NCBI GenBank assembly: GCA_027886185.1
Contig: WOAB01000598.1
Coordinates: 1,612,001-1,676,000, forward strand
DNA: 64,000 bases
Direction of reading: 5' to 3'
From: Rheum nobile
Taxonomy: Eukaryota > Streptophyta > Magnoliopsida > Caryophyllales > Polygonaceae
The notes under the pieces were generated by a model. It saw only the letters and a list, made by a program, of their open reading frames with translations, did not search any database and was not told where the DNA came from. Made by a program: the position numbers and the translations under genes. Shown piece after piece: positions 34,040-45,142 of the stretch (position 1 is the first letter of the stretch; the number at the start of each line of letters is the position of its first letter).

Positions 34040-35591
34040 AGTGCTTATTACCTTCTGTTGGTATGTTGTTGATTTGGGTGTTACCCAGTCTTTCGTTTTG
34101 GATAGTGGTGTAGTAAGTTAAGTTGTGTGTGCAACGAGGTTGTGAACCTTTTGTTATAACTCTTCTTATATACGAACCTTTGGTTTATACCAAGTTAGTG
34201 TTTCGTTGCTTGGTATGGGATGAGGTCTCATGTTCGAGACTCACCAAAAACCTCTTGGAGATGGCTGCCTATTAATTAGGTGGAGCTACCAAGGATGAGT
34301 TGAGATGGATGGACAGCGGTTCATGGCAACAGTGGACGCTGGAAATGGCTGGGCCTGGGCTCGGAGCCACTAGTGGGCCGTCTGTGAACCATGTAGTGGG
34401 CTGGTCCAAGAGGGTGACCAATTAGTTGGAACCAAGCGTCTGTCAGACTTCCTGATTACCATTTAGGGTAAGGAGTTCGAGGAGAATTTAATCTGATTAG
34501 CCATGGCTCCATACGATAATTTCTCGGTATGGATTAGCTGACGCGTCATGGGGCGGTCATCAATTTAGGTCAAGAACTGTGACGGTGTCATCTAGGGGTC
34601 AGTGTGTATGCAAATTCAAGGGTCGGAATGACGCTGATAACGGCAGGCTCATCAAGGTGATGGCTGGGTTTAAGCTACTTTGACAAGGTTGTGTCGAGTA
34701 CCTTTGCTACCTGGATCTGCCCATGAAAGATGAACCATCAATTCTTGATATTCCTGTGATTTGTGAGTTTCTGGATGTCTTTCCGGAAGAGATTCCCGAT
34801 TACCCTGTATCGTGACATGGAGTTTATAATTGATTTTGAGCCTGGTACAACGCCGATTTCGGAGGCACCGTACCGGATGGCTTCAGTGAGAAGTAAGAGT
34901 TGAAGAAGCAACTCGAGGATTTTCTTGACAAAGATTATATAAGGCCGAGTGCATCGCCTTGGGGTGCTCCGGTTTTGTTTGTCAAGAAGAAAGATGGATC
35001 GTTCCGACTTTGTATCGACTATCGAGAATTGAACAAAGTCACGATCAAGAATAAATATCCTTGCCAAGGATTGATGATCTGTTGGATCAGTTGCAGGGAG
35101 CTAAAGTCTTTTCCAAGATCGATCTGAGATCTGGTTATCGTCAGCTCAGAATTCGTGAGGAAGATATTCCGAGGACTGCATTCCGGACGAGGTATGGTCA
35201 CTACGAGTTCATAGTCATGTCATTTGGACTTACCAATGCTCCAGCAGTTTTCATGGATCTAGTACATCGATGTTTTCACCAGTACCTAGATAAGTTCGTG
35301 GTGGTTTTCATTGATGATATTTTGATTTATTCCCCGAACGAGGAAGTTCACGAGGAACACCTGCGGATTGTGTTGTCAATCCTTAGACAAAATGAGCTAT
35401 ATGCTAAATTGTCTAAGTGTGACTTCTGGATTAAGGAAGTGACTTTCTTAGGCCATGTGATCAACGAGAATGGGATGATGGTTGATCCCCAGAAGATTGA
35501 GGCGGTAGCCAACTGGAAGCGGCCTCAGAATGTGAAAGAGGTACGCAGTTTCCTTGGACTTGCCGAATATTATAGACGGTTTGTAGAGGGA
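34040..35591 (+). pseudogene. Left part of pol of element C (protease remnant, RT)
   Basis: Protease is degenerate and carries the same insertion as B. RT is readable from about 34780 in short frames; 35061-35594 is clean and holds LDQLQGAKVFSKIDLRSGY, FGLTNAPAVFMDL and the catalytic FIDD near 35311. The sequence is cut inside the AEYYRRFVEG region of the RT/RNase H connection by element E. Confidence 0.88.
34185..34425 (+). mobile_element. SINE-like insertion in the protease region of element C
   Basis: Same place, length and sequence type as the insertion at 22048-22290 in element B, including a box-B-like GTCTCATGTTCGAGACTC. It was therefore inherited from a common ancestor and not acquired twice. 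Confidence 0.45.
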
Positions 35592-37031
35592 TGATAGGTG
35601 TTATTTCATACACCTTTACTAGCAATTATTAGCATGATTTGGAGAGGTTTTGGATGAGTTTTGGTGCTAAGTCTGCAATCCAAATGTTTTGGAGAGAAGT
35701 GAAGAAATCCAAGGTTTTGCAGCTTAGATGGAGCATGAGGATGGATGGAGCTGCTGGAGCATCTATGGAGAAGACTACCAACACTGGGTAGGATTGAAGA
35801 GCAGCAGAAGTAGAGAAGAAGAGAGCTGGAGAAATGAGCTCACCGCCCCGCATCAGAAGTATCGCGGCCCGGCGGTGACTCTCAGTGAAGATGAAGCCCG
35901 CGCCAGAGGATGCCACCGCCCAGCGGTGGAAGTTCGACGCCTCGCGGTGGAACTCACCGCCCCGCGGTGGAACTCACCGCCCCGCGGTGGAACTCACCGC
36001 CCCGCGGTGGTTGTGCTTAATGACCTCGCGCCAGAGACGATTTAGTTTCCCTTTATGTTTGAGACTTTATTTTATTATTATTCTGTTTCCTTTAATTTCA
36101 GCTTTAGTTTAACCTAATTTGTTAAGACTATTTAAGCCTCTTTTCTAGGTTAAGAGAAAAGAGACTTATCATCACTTGATTGCTTCCGTTTTCATACGTT
36201 ATTTTCTATAGAGTTTTTCATCCCCTTTGATGGAGAACTAACTTCACCCTTGTTCTGCTAGACGATTGAAGCAGTACAGTTGATGTGTTTGTGAGATTTC
36301 TATTCCTTGTTCTTATCCTTATAAGTGTTGGATTGATTCTCTTGGTTATATTGATATTGATTTCTTGTTGTTCTTCTTAGCCTGATCAACTAGGTTGAAT
36401 GCTTTTTATCAATTGCTAGGATTACATATAGGGGTTCCGAGTGCATATCTAGTTGCAAACACAATTGTGCGTATAGGGGTTCCGAGCGTACAATTGTGAG
36501 TGAGAATCAGTTGCATGTTAAGTAGGGGAGTGAGTACTTGTACGTCTTTCTACTTGCATGTATCCTATATCCTTGTGTGCATTACTATTGTTGTGTTGGT
36601 GATAAGGTACGCTGACAACTGTAATCAGTGGTATTTTATCATTGGCATAGTAATAAGTCTATTGACAACTATGAGAATCAATAGTACTTAAGATCAGGGT
36701 GGGAACGACTATAAGGATAATTAAAGAACTTGGACGAAATAGATTTCAGTGATCGAACTTTATCTCTGTACTTGTGGATTTCGCTCTAGTGGAACTATTT
36801 TTCCCTCATTATATTTTCTAAACTCAACTCAATTCATTTGCTTTGTTCTCTTGATAACTAAACCCCCCGTTTGTGTTACTTGTCATTCACGGTTGCATAC
36901 TACATCAAACCTTCTCTGTGAGATCGACCCTTACTTGTCTGCTATACTTCTGTTTAGTGGGTTTGTTAGGATAATTTACTTTGATAAGGCTAATCAACGA
37001 CATTTGCTTGTGTATCTTTTAGCCACCGTCA
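35592..37031 (+). repeat. 5' LTR of element E
   Basis: 1440 bp, against 1305 for the 3' copy. The excess comes from extra tandem units (35951-36010) and a segment around 36350-36440 that is missing from the 3' LTR. A TATTTAAG at 36129-36136 is a candidate TATA box. Confidence 0.93.
35951..36010 (+). repeat. Tandem repeat, 3 x 20 bp, inside LTR of element E
   Basis: Three perfect copies of AACTCACCGCCCCGCGGTGG, preceded by related partial units. The 3' LTR has a single copy at 43069-43088. Each unit contains the self-complementary CACCGC...GCGGTG. Not a CRISPR array: the units are directly abutting with no spacers. Confidence 0.92.
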
Positions 37032-37035
37032 AATT

Positions 37036-37053
37036 TGGCGCCATTGCCGGGGA
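37036..37053 (+). other. Primer binding site, tRNA-Asp type (element E)
   Basis: TGGCGCCATTGCCGGGGA differs at one base from the complement of the plant tRNA-Asp 3' end, the primer common in Athila-like elements. It starts four bases after the LTR. Confidence 0.82.
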
Positions 37054-37107
37054 AGGCTTTTGTTTGTTGTGTGTTTTCGTGATTGATTTTTGGTGGAGAC
37101 CTATATT

Positions 37108-38925
37108 ATGGTCGACACCCGTAGTACTGACCCTATTCTAGCTCCTTTCGATCCAGAGGTTGACAGATCTTTCCTTAGGAACCTGCGCAATCAAAGGGAA
37201 GACGGAGAAGAAGGAATAGAGACAGTTGAAACCATCAAGACAGAAACCGTTGAGACTGCCAATACCCCATCCGTTGCAATGGCTGGAACTGGAACCCTGA
37301 GAGAGCTTACTGAGCCGAATATAGGGGCGCAGCCCCTAGCTGTCATCATCCATGCGCTAGGAGAAGGGGTGAACTTTGAATTGAAGTCGGGAGTTGTTGC
37401 TTATCTCCCTAAATTCCACGGGCTGAGTGGAGAGGATCTGATCTCTCACCTGGGCAAGTTCCACAATGTCTGTATGACGATGAAGCCCAGGAATGTGACG
37501 GAAGACCAGATCAAGATGAGAGCTTTTGGTTTCTCCCTACTCGACTCTGCGAGCGATTGGTATTACCACCTGCCGCCAGGAACCATAGATACATGGACTA
37601 AACTGCACAAAGCGTTCTTGGACAAGTACTTTCCCACGAAGAAGGCGAATGCTTTGAAAAAGGCAATTGCCAACATTGAGCAGGCTAGTGATGAGACGTT
37701 GTATGATTATCTGGAGAGGTACAAGAGGCTCTGTTCCAGCTGCCCATTCCACGGATATGCCAAGCAGGACCTTGTCCTTTATCTGCACAACGGTCTGCTG
37801 GACCAAGAGAGGAGAATGGTTGATGCTGCATGCGGTGGAAGTATTCTAAACCTGACACCGGATGAGGCTATGGAGAGACTCCAGGAGATGAGTGAGAGTA
37901 CCAGGAGCTTCGGGAAGACATACCAGAGAAAGGCGGTCAATGCTGTGACCCCTACAGGACCAAGCCCGGTGTTGACTGGGTTGGCCGAGCTGAAAGAGTT
38001 GGTGCTGAGGATGGCGAATCAGAATGCCCCTCAACAAGTTAAAGCGTGTGGACTTTGCTCTAACCAGTCCCACCATACCGACACATGTCCCCAGCTACAA
38101 GAAGAAGGTGTTGCTGAAGTAAACGCTGTAGGAGGTTACAGACCCCCTAGACCACAATATGGTGGACATCCCAATTACAATCAGAGAGGGCGTGACCACC
38201 CAGGCTTTAGATGGAGTGACCCTCAAGGTGGTCAACAGCTAGTGCAGCAACAGCGGTACCAGCCGGCGCAACAACAGTACCAGCAGAGAGCCCCTTATCA
38301 ACAGAGGCCCCAGGGCCAAACATCTGGAGCTTCTACTGAGGATATGCTAAAGACTCTGACTCAGCACTTTGCCACACATGTGCAGGCTACTGAGTCGAGT
38401 ATCAAGAACATGGAGAGGCAGATTGGTCAGTTAGCCGATGAGGTGACCAAGATTAACCAAAGGGCATCAAATTCCCTACCATCCCAGACCACTGTGAATC
38501 CCAGAGAGAACGTGAGTGCTATCACGCTTAGAAGTGGTAAGAAGTTGATCGTTGCTCCTAATGCTGAAGAGGAGAACGAGTTCGAGAAGGAAGAAATCAC
38601 CGACCGCCCCGCGGAAGACCCCACCGCGGCCCGGCCAGAAACTAGGGGAGGAGCCAGTAAAGGAGTTTCATTGACACCGCCCCGCGGCGACCCTCGCTGC
38701 GACCCGGCGCCTGAACCCAGTAAAGACACCGCGAACCCACCGCCCCGCGGCGCTGACTCACGCCCAACGATGGGCTCGCCACAACCTGGTCCACAAAACT
38801 CTGTCTCTACTGAAGAGACCTATGATGATTACGTTCGCCCCGCGTTCCCTCCTCTAGGTTCGGAGAAGCCCCCAGCACCTTTTTCCCGAGGCGCTAAAGG
38901 CAAAGAGAGTTGTCGACGACAGTGA
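37108..38925 (+). CDS. Gag of element E
   Basis: An open frame of 605 codons from ATG 37108 (MVDTRSTDP); an ATG at 37090 lies six codons earlier, in frame. A retrotransposon gag domain occupies about residues 85-260, with FHGLSGEDLISHL, SASDWYYHLPPG and FLDKYFP. A zinc knuckle CGLCSNQSHHTDTC (CX2CX4HX4C) is near residues 313-326, followed by a Gln-rich stretch and a coiled-coil-like MERQIGQLADEV. The C-terminal ~100 residues are Pro/Arg-rich and include repeats of the GC-rich LTR motif translated as APPRG- or PRGD-like runs. Protease follows in a different frame. Confidence 0.88.
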   Translation: MVDTRSTDPILAPFDPEVDRSFLRNLRNQREDGEEGIETVETIKTETVETANTPSVAMAGTGTLRELTEPNIGAQPLAVIIHALGEGVNFELKSGVVAYLPKFHGLSGEDLISHLGKFHNVCMTMKPRNVTEDQIKMRAFGFSLLDSASDWYYHLPPGTIDTWTKLHKAFLDKYFPTKKANALKKAIANIEQASDETLYDYLERYKRLCSSCPFHGYAKQDLVLYLHNGLLDQERRMVDAACGGSILNLTPDEAMERLQEMSESTRSFGKTYQRKAVNAVTPTGPSPVLTGLAELKELVLRMANQNAPQQVKACGLCSNQSHHTDTCPQLQEEGVAEVNAVGGYRPPRPQYGGHPNYNQRGRDHPGFRWSDPQGGQQLVQQQRYQPAQQQYQQRAPYQQRPQGQTSGASTEDMLKTLTQHFATHVQATESSIKNMERQIGQLADEVTKINQRASNSLPSQTTVNPRENVSAITLRSGKKLIVAPNAEEENEFEKEEITDRPAEDPTAARPETRGGASKGVSLTPPRGDPRCDPAPEPSKDTANPPPRGADSRPTMGSPQPGPQNSVSTEETYDDYVRPAFPPLGSEKPPAPFSRGAKGKESCRRQ

Positions 38926-39948
38926 CCTGTTCGAGACATTTCAGAACTGTGAGGTGAACATTCCCCTGCTCAAGCTTATAAAGGCTATCCCGAGATATGC
39001 CAAGTTCTTACAGGAGCTATGCACGGTGAAGAGGACTCAAAAGCAGAAGACCCAAAAGAAGAGTCCAGTGGGTGCACAAGTTTCAGCGGTAGTTCAGAAG
39101 CGTCTGCCCGCAAAATGCAAGGATACAGGTACTTTTACTATTCCTATCACTATAGGTGGGCATCTTTTTGAGAAAGCACTGCTAGACTTGGGTGCCTCAA
39201 TTAATGTTCTACCCTATTCATTGATTGAAAAATTGGAATTAGGACCCTTGCATGATTCTAACATTGTCATACAACTTGCTGATGGATCATGTGTGCCCCC
39301 TAAGGGTATAGTGGAAGATGTTCTTGTTAGGATAGGTTCTTTGATTTTCCCTGCTGATTTTTTTGTTATGGACATGGATTATGATGAACAGGTTGCTCCT
39401 GTTATGCTAGGACGACCTTTTATGAAAACTTCCATGACAAAGATTGATGTAGATGGTGGAACTTTGACTATGGAATTTGATGGAATTATATTTGAACATA
39501 ATATTCATAAAGCAACTCCATTGAATTGTCCACCCCTCTCTGCATTAGTGATATTGATAATTCTGTGCATGGAAATGTTAAAACTGATGCAGTGGATACC
39601 GTAGTTGAGTGTTCCACTAATGAAGGACCTATTGAGTTGCATGAAGTGCGTGTTGGTGATGTCCTGCTAGATGATGTAGGAAGTTCTATTCCCTCTACTT
39701 TGGGCACTAGCCCCCCTGCACTAACCATATAAGGCTGTAAGCCTTTATCTAGTGACGTGCATCATATTCAAGTTAAGCCATATCAGCCCCCACATCGTTC
39801 TAAGTATAGGGGAGACACTCCAAAGGAAGTACAGATGGAGTCAATGGCAAAGAGGGAACATGGTCTAAGGTTTACACCTTTCCATGAGAGGTCTCCACAG
39901 GAAGAGACGAGTAGGAGGATTCCAAGGGGATCCTACTCTAAATGGTGA
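38880..39948 (+). pseudogene. Protease region of element E, frameshifted
   Basis: Continues gag in another frame from about 38880, through VNIPLLKLIKAIPRYAKFLQ to an aspartic protease with LLDLGASINVLP at the active site (Leu where other clades have Ser or Thr, usual for Athila) and PVMLGRPFM. A frameshift near 39520 and a TAA at 39730-39732 break the distal part. The reverse transcriptase that should come next is absent. Confidence 0.85.
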
Positions 39949-40776
39949 CGGATCTGCACTACGTCGAGCCAATGACGATAACCAAGGCGCTGTCCGGGAG
40001 GCAACCCGTGTTAGTCCTTCTTTGATTTTTCCTTTCATTAGATTATTTTCATAGTTTATTTTGCTTTGTTTCGTTCGCCTGTTACTCATATTTCAAGTAC
40101 GAAAGTAAACCCGAGAAGAGATGTGGTACCCAGCCAGTCTCACCCCCCCGCGGCGTTCCCTACCGCCCCGCGGTGAAGGTTAGGTATAACCTCTCGATTT
40201 TTTATTTTTATTTTTTTTAAAAAAAGCAAGAATAATGGGCCCCGAAAAAACCTTAAACGGGTGAGTAAAAGCTTATTTCTTAAGTGATAACTAAGGTTTT
40301 GACGGATTGGGTTCCCTCTGGTGGGCCAAGATTTCTCTTTTGGGCCATGGTACATGACCGGCCCATCATCCATTTTTCCTTTCCCTTTCCCTGACCTAAC
40401 CCCACTATCTCTTACCTCCCATTCCAACACCCCCCTCAAGCTCCCACATCTATTTCCCTCTATCTCCCCCAAATCCCTGTTGACCTTGAGCCAAATCTAG
40501 CCCCAAATCCCCAATTTGGAGTCTAGCCTCACAAACAAGCCCAAACACAACCCCACCGCATCGCTTTAGTCCCGCCTCGCCGTTGCTCCGCCTCGCGCTG
40601 CCCCCGCTTCGCGTCGCTGCTGCCACCGCCCCGCGCCGACTCCGCCACAACCCGGCCATAGCTCCCAGTTTCTCACTGCGACCCTACCGCCCCGCGTTGA
40701 GACTCTCTAGGCTGCGTGTTTGTTTGCTTGTAAGTTCTCTAGATTGCCTTGCTTTGAGCACTTCAATTCCCTACTT
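39949..40776 (+). other. Noncoding junction where pol is missing in element E
   Basis: Just after the protease remnant comes CGCTGTCCGGGAGGCAACCC (39989-40008), a motif that in Athila-like elements normally follows integrase. The whole RT-RNase H-integrase segment is therefore absent between about 39950 and 39990. The rest is noncoding and carries several ACCGCCCCGCGG-type motifs (40150-40175, 40625 and 40685). Confidence 0.6.
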
Positions 40777-42021
40777 ATGGCATTTAGAGGCAAGAAGAAA
40801 GTGTCGACTAAGGATGGGAGTGAGGTTTATAATGTGGTGAAGGAGAGGAAGGTGTTGGCTTCGAATTTTTTCCATAAGCCGACTTTGGAGCAAATGGGAA
40901 TGTTGGCATGTGTGTCCATGTGCTTGACACAGTGTGGGTTAGGGAAGTTTCTGGAAAAGGCTGCCCCTGCGTATCCAGAGCTGTGCTACCAGTTTATTGC
41001 CTCTTTCAAGAGGCTCACCAATGACTCGGACGATAGGCATCTGCGCAAGATCATGTTCACCTACAATGGGCGTGATTACTCCTTATCTCTGAAGTTGGTG
41101 CATGAAGCCCTGGGTATTACAAAGGACCCAACTGATGGGTGGTCTAGTGGTATTAACGATTCTGAGATGATGGAGTTCTGGCGGGCTACTACGGGCAGGA
41201 GTTTCAGGAAGGGTCAGGAGGTGAATTCCAAGTTGGTGAACCCGTGTCTGCAGTTGATCCACAAGGTGATGATGAGAGATTTCTTTGGCCATGCGGACGA
41301 TGGGAAGGTGCCTATGAAGGACTTCCAGTGGTTTATGAGCATCTTGGGGACTGTTGAGTATACGCCGTGTTAGGCTACCCTTTTCTTGGGTTCCTTGGAG
41401 AGGATTCGTGATGGCGAGCCACGTGATATTTGTGGGGGTGATCTGATTACCCTTCTTTGTGCTGGAGTGATTGCTTGCGATCAGATTCCTCGGCCTGTTG
41501 CCTACGCGGTGTATGATTTAGCACACATGAAGGTGTGCTCGATGCTGAAGCCACTAGGGAAGGATGGTGATTTGGTCTAGTCATCCTATGAGGGCCACAT
41601 TCTGATTGTTCCCCGGGAGTTTGCTTATTCGCCTTCTTATACGGGTTGGTGGATTCCCAGTGATAGCCGGATGCCGCCCGATGATGCCCCTGTTGTTGCT
41701 CCTTCAGGTCCATTTGGGGAGGGCCCTAGTGGTGGTTTTGATGCTGTTGCTGTTGATTCTGTGGGTGGGGACGACCCCATGTCTACCCAGTTTGAGGCGC
41801 ATTTGTCTTCATACGGTCCTGTCGCACCCTGGCAGGAGTTGTATTCTAGATGGGACGCGTTCTCAGTGCGCCAGGATCAGTGGAACTCCCAGGTAGAGAT
41901 CGGTCTGCAGACTTGGCAGACCCAGTTCCGTGCTGATGTAGATGAGCGTCTGGACACCATGGACGCTCATATGAGAAACTATTTTGGGATGTACCCACCA
42001 CCACCTTCAGGTCCACAGTGA
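40777..42021 (+). pseudogene. 3' ORF of element E (plant transposon protein type), two stops
   Basis: A single frame of 415 codons beginning MAFRGKKKVSTKDG, interrupted by TAG at 41371-41373 and 41578-41580. It has ERKVLASNFFHKPTLEQMGM and LIHKVMMRDFFG, resembling the putative plant transposon protein domain found in the 3' ORF of Athila-like retrotransposons. The C-terminal part is Pro/Gly/Asp-rich with a helical end (DVDERLDTMDAHMRNYFG). No signal peptide or convincing membrane segment is seen, so an envelope role is not supported. Confidence 0.7.
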
Positions 42022-42695
42022 GCTTTTCTATTCTTCCCCTATATCATTTGATGTTCTCTTTTCTACGTTGAGGACAATGTTCGGTTTAAGTATGGGGGAG
42101 GGATATAGACTTGCTTTCTTGCTTTCTATCTAGCTAGTGTACATATAGTTTCGTTTCTGCATTATTGTTTGTCGTTATTTCTGCACTCTATTCAAAAAAA
42201 AAAATTGAAAAAGCCAAAAAGAGGTAAAAAGGCAACCAAAATCCTGGGATGGACTGAAAACCCGAAAGGGCAGTTTAGGTAAAAAGCAGGTAGTCTGGCT
42301 GGTATAGACCAGGGCAAAATTGGACTGGAGTGATGCGAGTATATGTGAGATATCTAGCAAAATGAAATGAGTGGCTAGGTGAAAACCCAAAAGGGCGCCT
42401 AGGCAAGATGAACGTAAAAGAAGAAGAGTGATTCTAGGATTTCTCTATATTTCTTGGCGAGGCGTCATAAGAAGGGGAGTCATAAGGAGGACTCGGGTAG
42501 GCCACTCTTGGAGCGATAAGGAGCTAGATTGGAGTTAGGATTAGGTTATCTTTGCATCACTTATTTTGGTTGTCTGGAGCTTATTGTTGATATGTTGTAG
42601 TTGCTAGTGTCATATTGTCTTATACTTCTTGAGGCCTTGGTGTTGATTGAGAGAGTGAGCTTTTCTTTAGTTTACTCGGGACGAGTAAAGGTCTA

Positions 42696-42709
42696 AGTAT
42701 GGGGGAATT
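42696..42709 (+). other. Polypurine tract of element E
   Basis: AGTATGGGGGAATT immediately before the 3' LTR. A second such tract with GTTGAGGACAATGTTCGG occurs at 42068-42110, as is common in Athila-like elements. Confidence 0.75.
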
Positions 42710-44014
42710 TGATAGGTGTTATTTCATACACCTTTACTAGCAATTATTAGCATGATTTGGAGAGGTTTTGGATGAGTTTTGGTGCTAAGTCTGCAATTCA
42801 AATGTTTTGGAGAGAAGTGAAGAAATCCAAGGTTTTGCAGCTTAGATGGAGCATGAGGATGGATGGAGCTGCTGGAGCATCTATGGAGAAGACTACCAAC
42901 ACTTGGTAGGATTGAAGAGCAGCAGAAGCAGAGAAGAAGAGAGCTAGAGAAATGAGCTCACCGCCCCGCGTCAGAAGTACCGTGGCCCGGCGGTGACTCT
43001 CAGTGAAGATGAAGCCCGCGTCAGAGGATGCCACCGCCCAGCGGTGGAAGTTCGACGCCTTGCGGTGGAACTCACCGCCCCGCGGTGGCTGTTCTTAATG
43101 ACCTCGCGCCAGAGACGATTTAGTTTCCTTTTATGTTTGAGACTTTATTTTATTATTATTCTGTTTCCTTTAATTTCAGCTTTAGTTTAACCTAGTTTGT
43201 TAAGACTATTTAAGCCTCTTTTCTAGGTTAAGAGAAAAGAGACTTATCATCACTTGATTACTTCCGTTTTCATACGTTATTTTCTATAGAGTTTTTCATC
43301 CCCTTTGATGGAGAACTAACTTCACCCTTGTCCTGCTAGACGATTGAAGCAGTACAGTTGATGTGTTTGTGAGATTTATATTCCTTGTTCTTATCCTTAT
43401 AAGTGTTGGATTGATTCTCTTGGTTATATATTCCTTGTTCTTATCCTTATAGGGGTTCCGAGCGTACAATTGTGAGTGAGAATCAGTTGCATGTTAAGTA
43501 GGGGAGTGAGTACTTGTACGTCTTTCTACTTGCATGTATCCTATATCCTTGTGTGCATTGCTATTGTTGTGTTGGTGCTAAGGTACGCTGACAATTGTGA
43601 GAATCAGTGGTATTTTATCATTGGCATAGTAACAAGTCTATTGACAACTGTGAGAATCAATAGTACTTAAGATCAGGGTGGGAACGACTATAAGGATAAT
43701 TAAAGAACTTGGACGGAATAGATTTCAGTGATCGAACTTTATCTCTGTACTTGTGGATTTCGCTCTAGTGGAACTATTTTTCCCTCATTATATTTTCTAA
43801 ACTCAATTCATTTGCTTTGTTTGCTTTGTTCTCTTGATAACTAAACCCCCGGTTTGTGTTACTTGTCATTCATGGTTGCATACTACATCAAACCTTCTCT
43901 GTGGGATCGACCCTTACTTGTCTGCTATACTTCTGTTTAGTGGGTTTGTTAGGATAATTTACTTTGATAAGGCTAATCAACGACATTTGCTTGTGCATCT
44001 TTTAGCCACCGTCA
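42710..44014 (+). repeat. 3' LTR of element E
   Basis: 1305 bp, TGATAGGTGTT to CCACCGTCA, highly similar to the 5' LTR apart from the missing tandem units and one internal deletion. TATTTAAG is at 43207-43214. Confidence 0.93.
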
Positions 44015-45106
44015 AGGGATTTTCCAAGATCGCTCTACCTATGACCGGTTTACTCCGCAAGGTCCATAAGAAGTTTGTCTGGACTGACAAGTGCGAGGCC
44101 AGTTTTCAAGAATTGAAACGACGATTGACCTCGGCACCGGTATTAGCACTACCAGAAGGAAATGACGGATATGTAGTCTATAGTGATGCTTCTAAGAATG
44201 GTTTAGGATGCGTGTTGATGCAGAAAGGCAAGGTGATTGCTTATGAATCAAGGCAACTAAAAACCTATGAAGAAAACTATCCGACGCATGATCTGGAACT
44301 AGCGGCGGTAGTGTTCGCGTTGAAGATTTGGAGGCATTATCTCTATGGTGTGAAATGCCAAGTATTCACCGACCACAAGAGTCTCAAATATGTATTCACT
44401 CAGAAGGAGTTGAACATGAGACAACGTCGTTGGTTAGAGCTACTCAAGGACTATGATCTCGAATTACTGTTTCATCCGGGCAAGGCTAATATAGTAGCCG
44501 ATGCATCGAACCGAAAGATACTATATGAGACTGTAGTGGCTTTGCTTATTGCTCGGACTAGAGCTAGTCGAAAGGACTGCCTTGGGCATTGCCTTGATAA
44601 AACAAAGGATGTTGACCGCTCAAAGTCGACAGAAGTCTTACGCTGATCCAAGACGTAGGAATGTTGAATTTAAAGTTGGCAACAAGGTCTTTGTCAAAGT
44701 CTCGCCATCCAAAGGCGTGTTCAGATTTGGTAAGCGTGGGAAGCTCAACCCTCGCTACGTGGGACCATTTGAAATCCTCGATAGAGTGGGATCCCTTGCG
44801 TACCGTTTGGCATTGCCGCCATCGGCGCATCCAGTACATAATGTGTTTCACGTATCCTTGCTGAGAAAGTATGTACCTGATGAGTCTCATGTGCTGAGCT
44901 ATGAAGATATTGAGATTCAAGCAAATGGTACTTATGAAGAGATACTTGTGCATATCATCGAGCGTCGTGAGAAGCACTTGCCCAACAAAGTGGTACCATT
45001 GGTACGAATTTTGTGGTCCAAGTCAGGAACCGAGGAAGTTACCTGGGAAACTTGGGAGACTAAAGAGGATATGCTTAGACGCTTTCCCGAGTTGTTTTCG
45101 GCCTAA
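44015..45106 (+). pseudogene. Right part of pol of element C (RNase H, integrase tail)
   Basis: Resumes after element E with GFSKIALPMTGLLRK, then RNase H (YSDASKNGLG, THDLELAAVVFALKIW) and LLKDYDLELLFHPGKA. At about 44558 it jumps from the RNase H end (VALLIARTR) to LELVERTALGIALIKQRM in a second frame that ends at 45106 with the GPF module and chromodomain-like tail. The junction is the same as in element B, so the integrase zinc region and DDE core are absent here too. Confidence 0.9.
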
Positions 45107-45129
45107 GTTTCGGGGTCGAAACTTCTTTT

Positions 45130-45139
45130 AAGGGGGAGG
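45130..45139 (+). other. Polypurine tract of element C
   Basis: AAGGGGGAGG, three bases before the 3' LTR. Confidence 0.8.
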
Positions 45140-45142
45140 TAA

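Larger units (their letters stand above)
35592..44014 (+). mobile_element. Element E: Athila-like element with gag and protease but no RT or integrase
   Basis: An 8423-bp element nested in element C and flanked by AGGGA at 35587-35591 and 44015-44019. LTRs start TGATAGGTGTT and end CCACCGTCA. Primer site is of tRNA-Asp type. Internal order: gag, protease, ~0.8 kb noncoding, a second ORF of the plant transposon protein type found at the 3' end of Athila-like elements, purine-rich tract, LTR. No trace of reverse transcriptase, RNase H or integrase is present, so it depends on another element for mobility. Confidence 0.93.

Noticed and set aside
35940..36012. CRISPR-like regular repeat
   Set aside because: Units abut without spacers and lie in a plant LTR; it is an ordinary tandem repeat.
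40777..42021. Envelope-like gene of element E
   Set aside because: No signal peptide, membrane segment or fusion-type features seen; similarity is to plant transposon proteins of unknown role.
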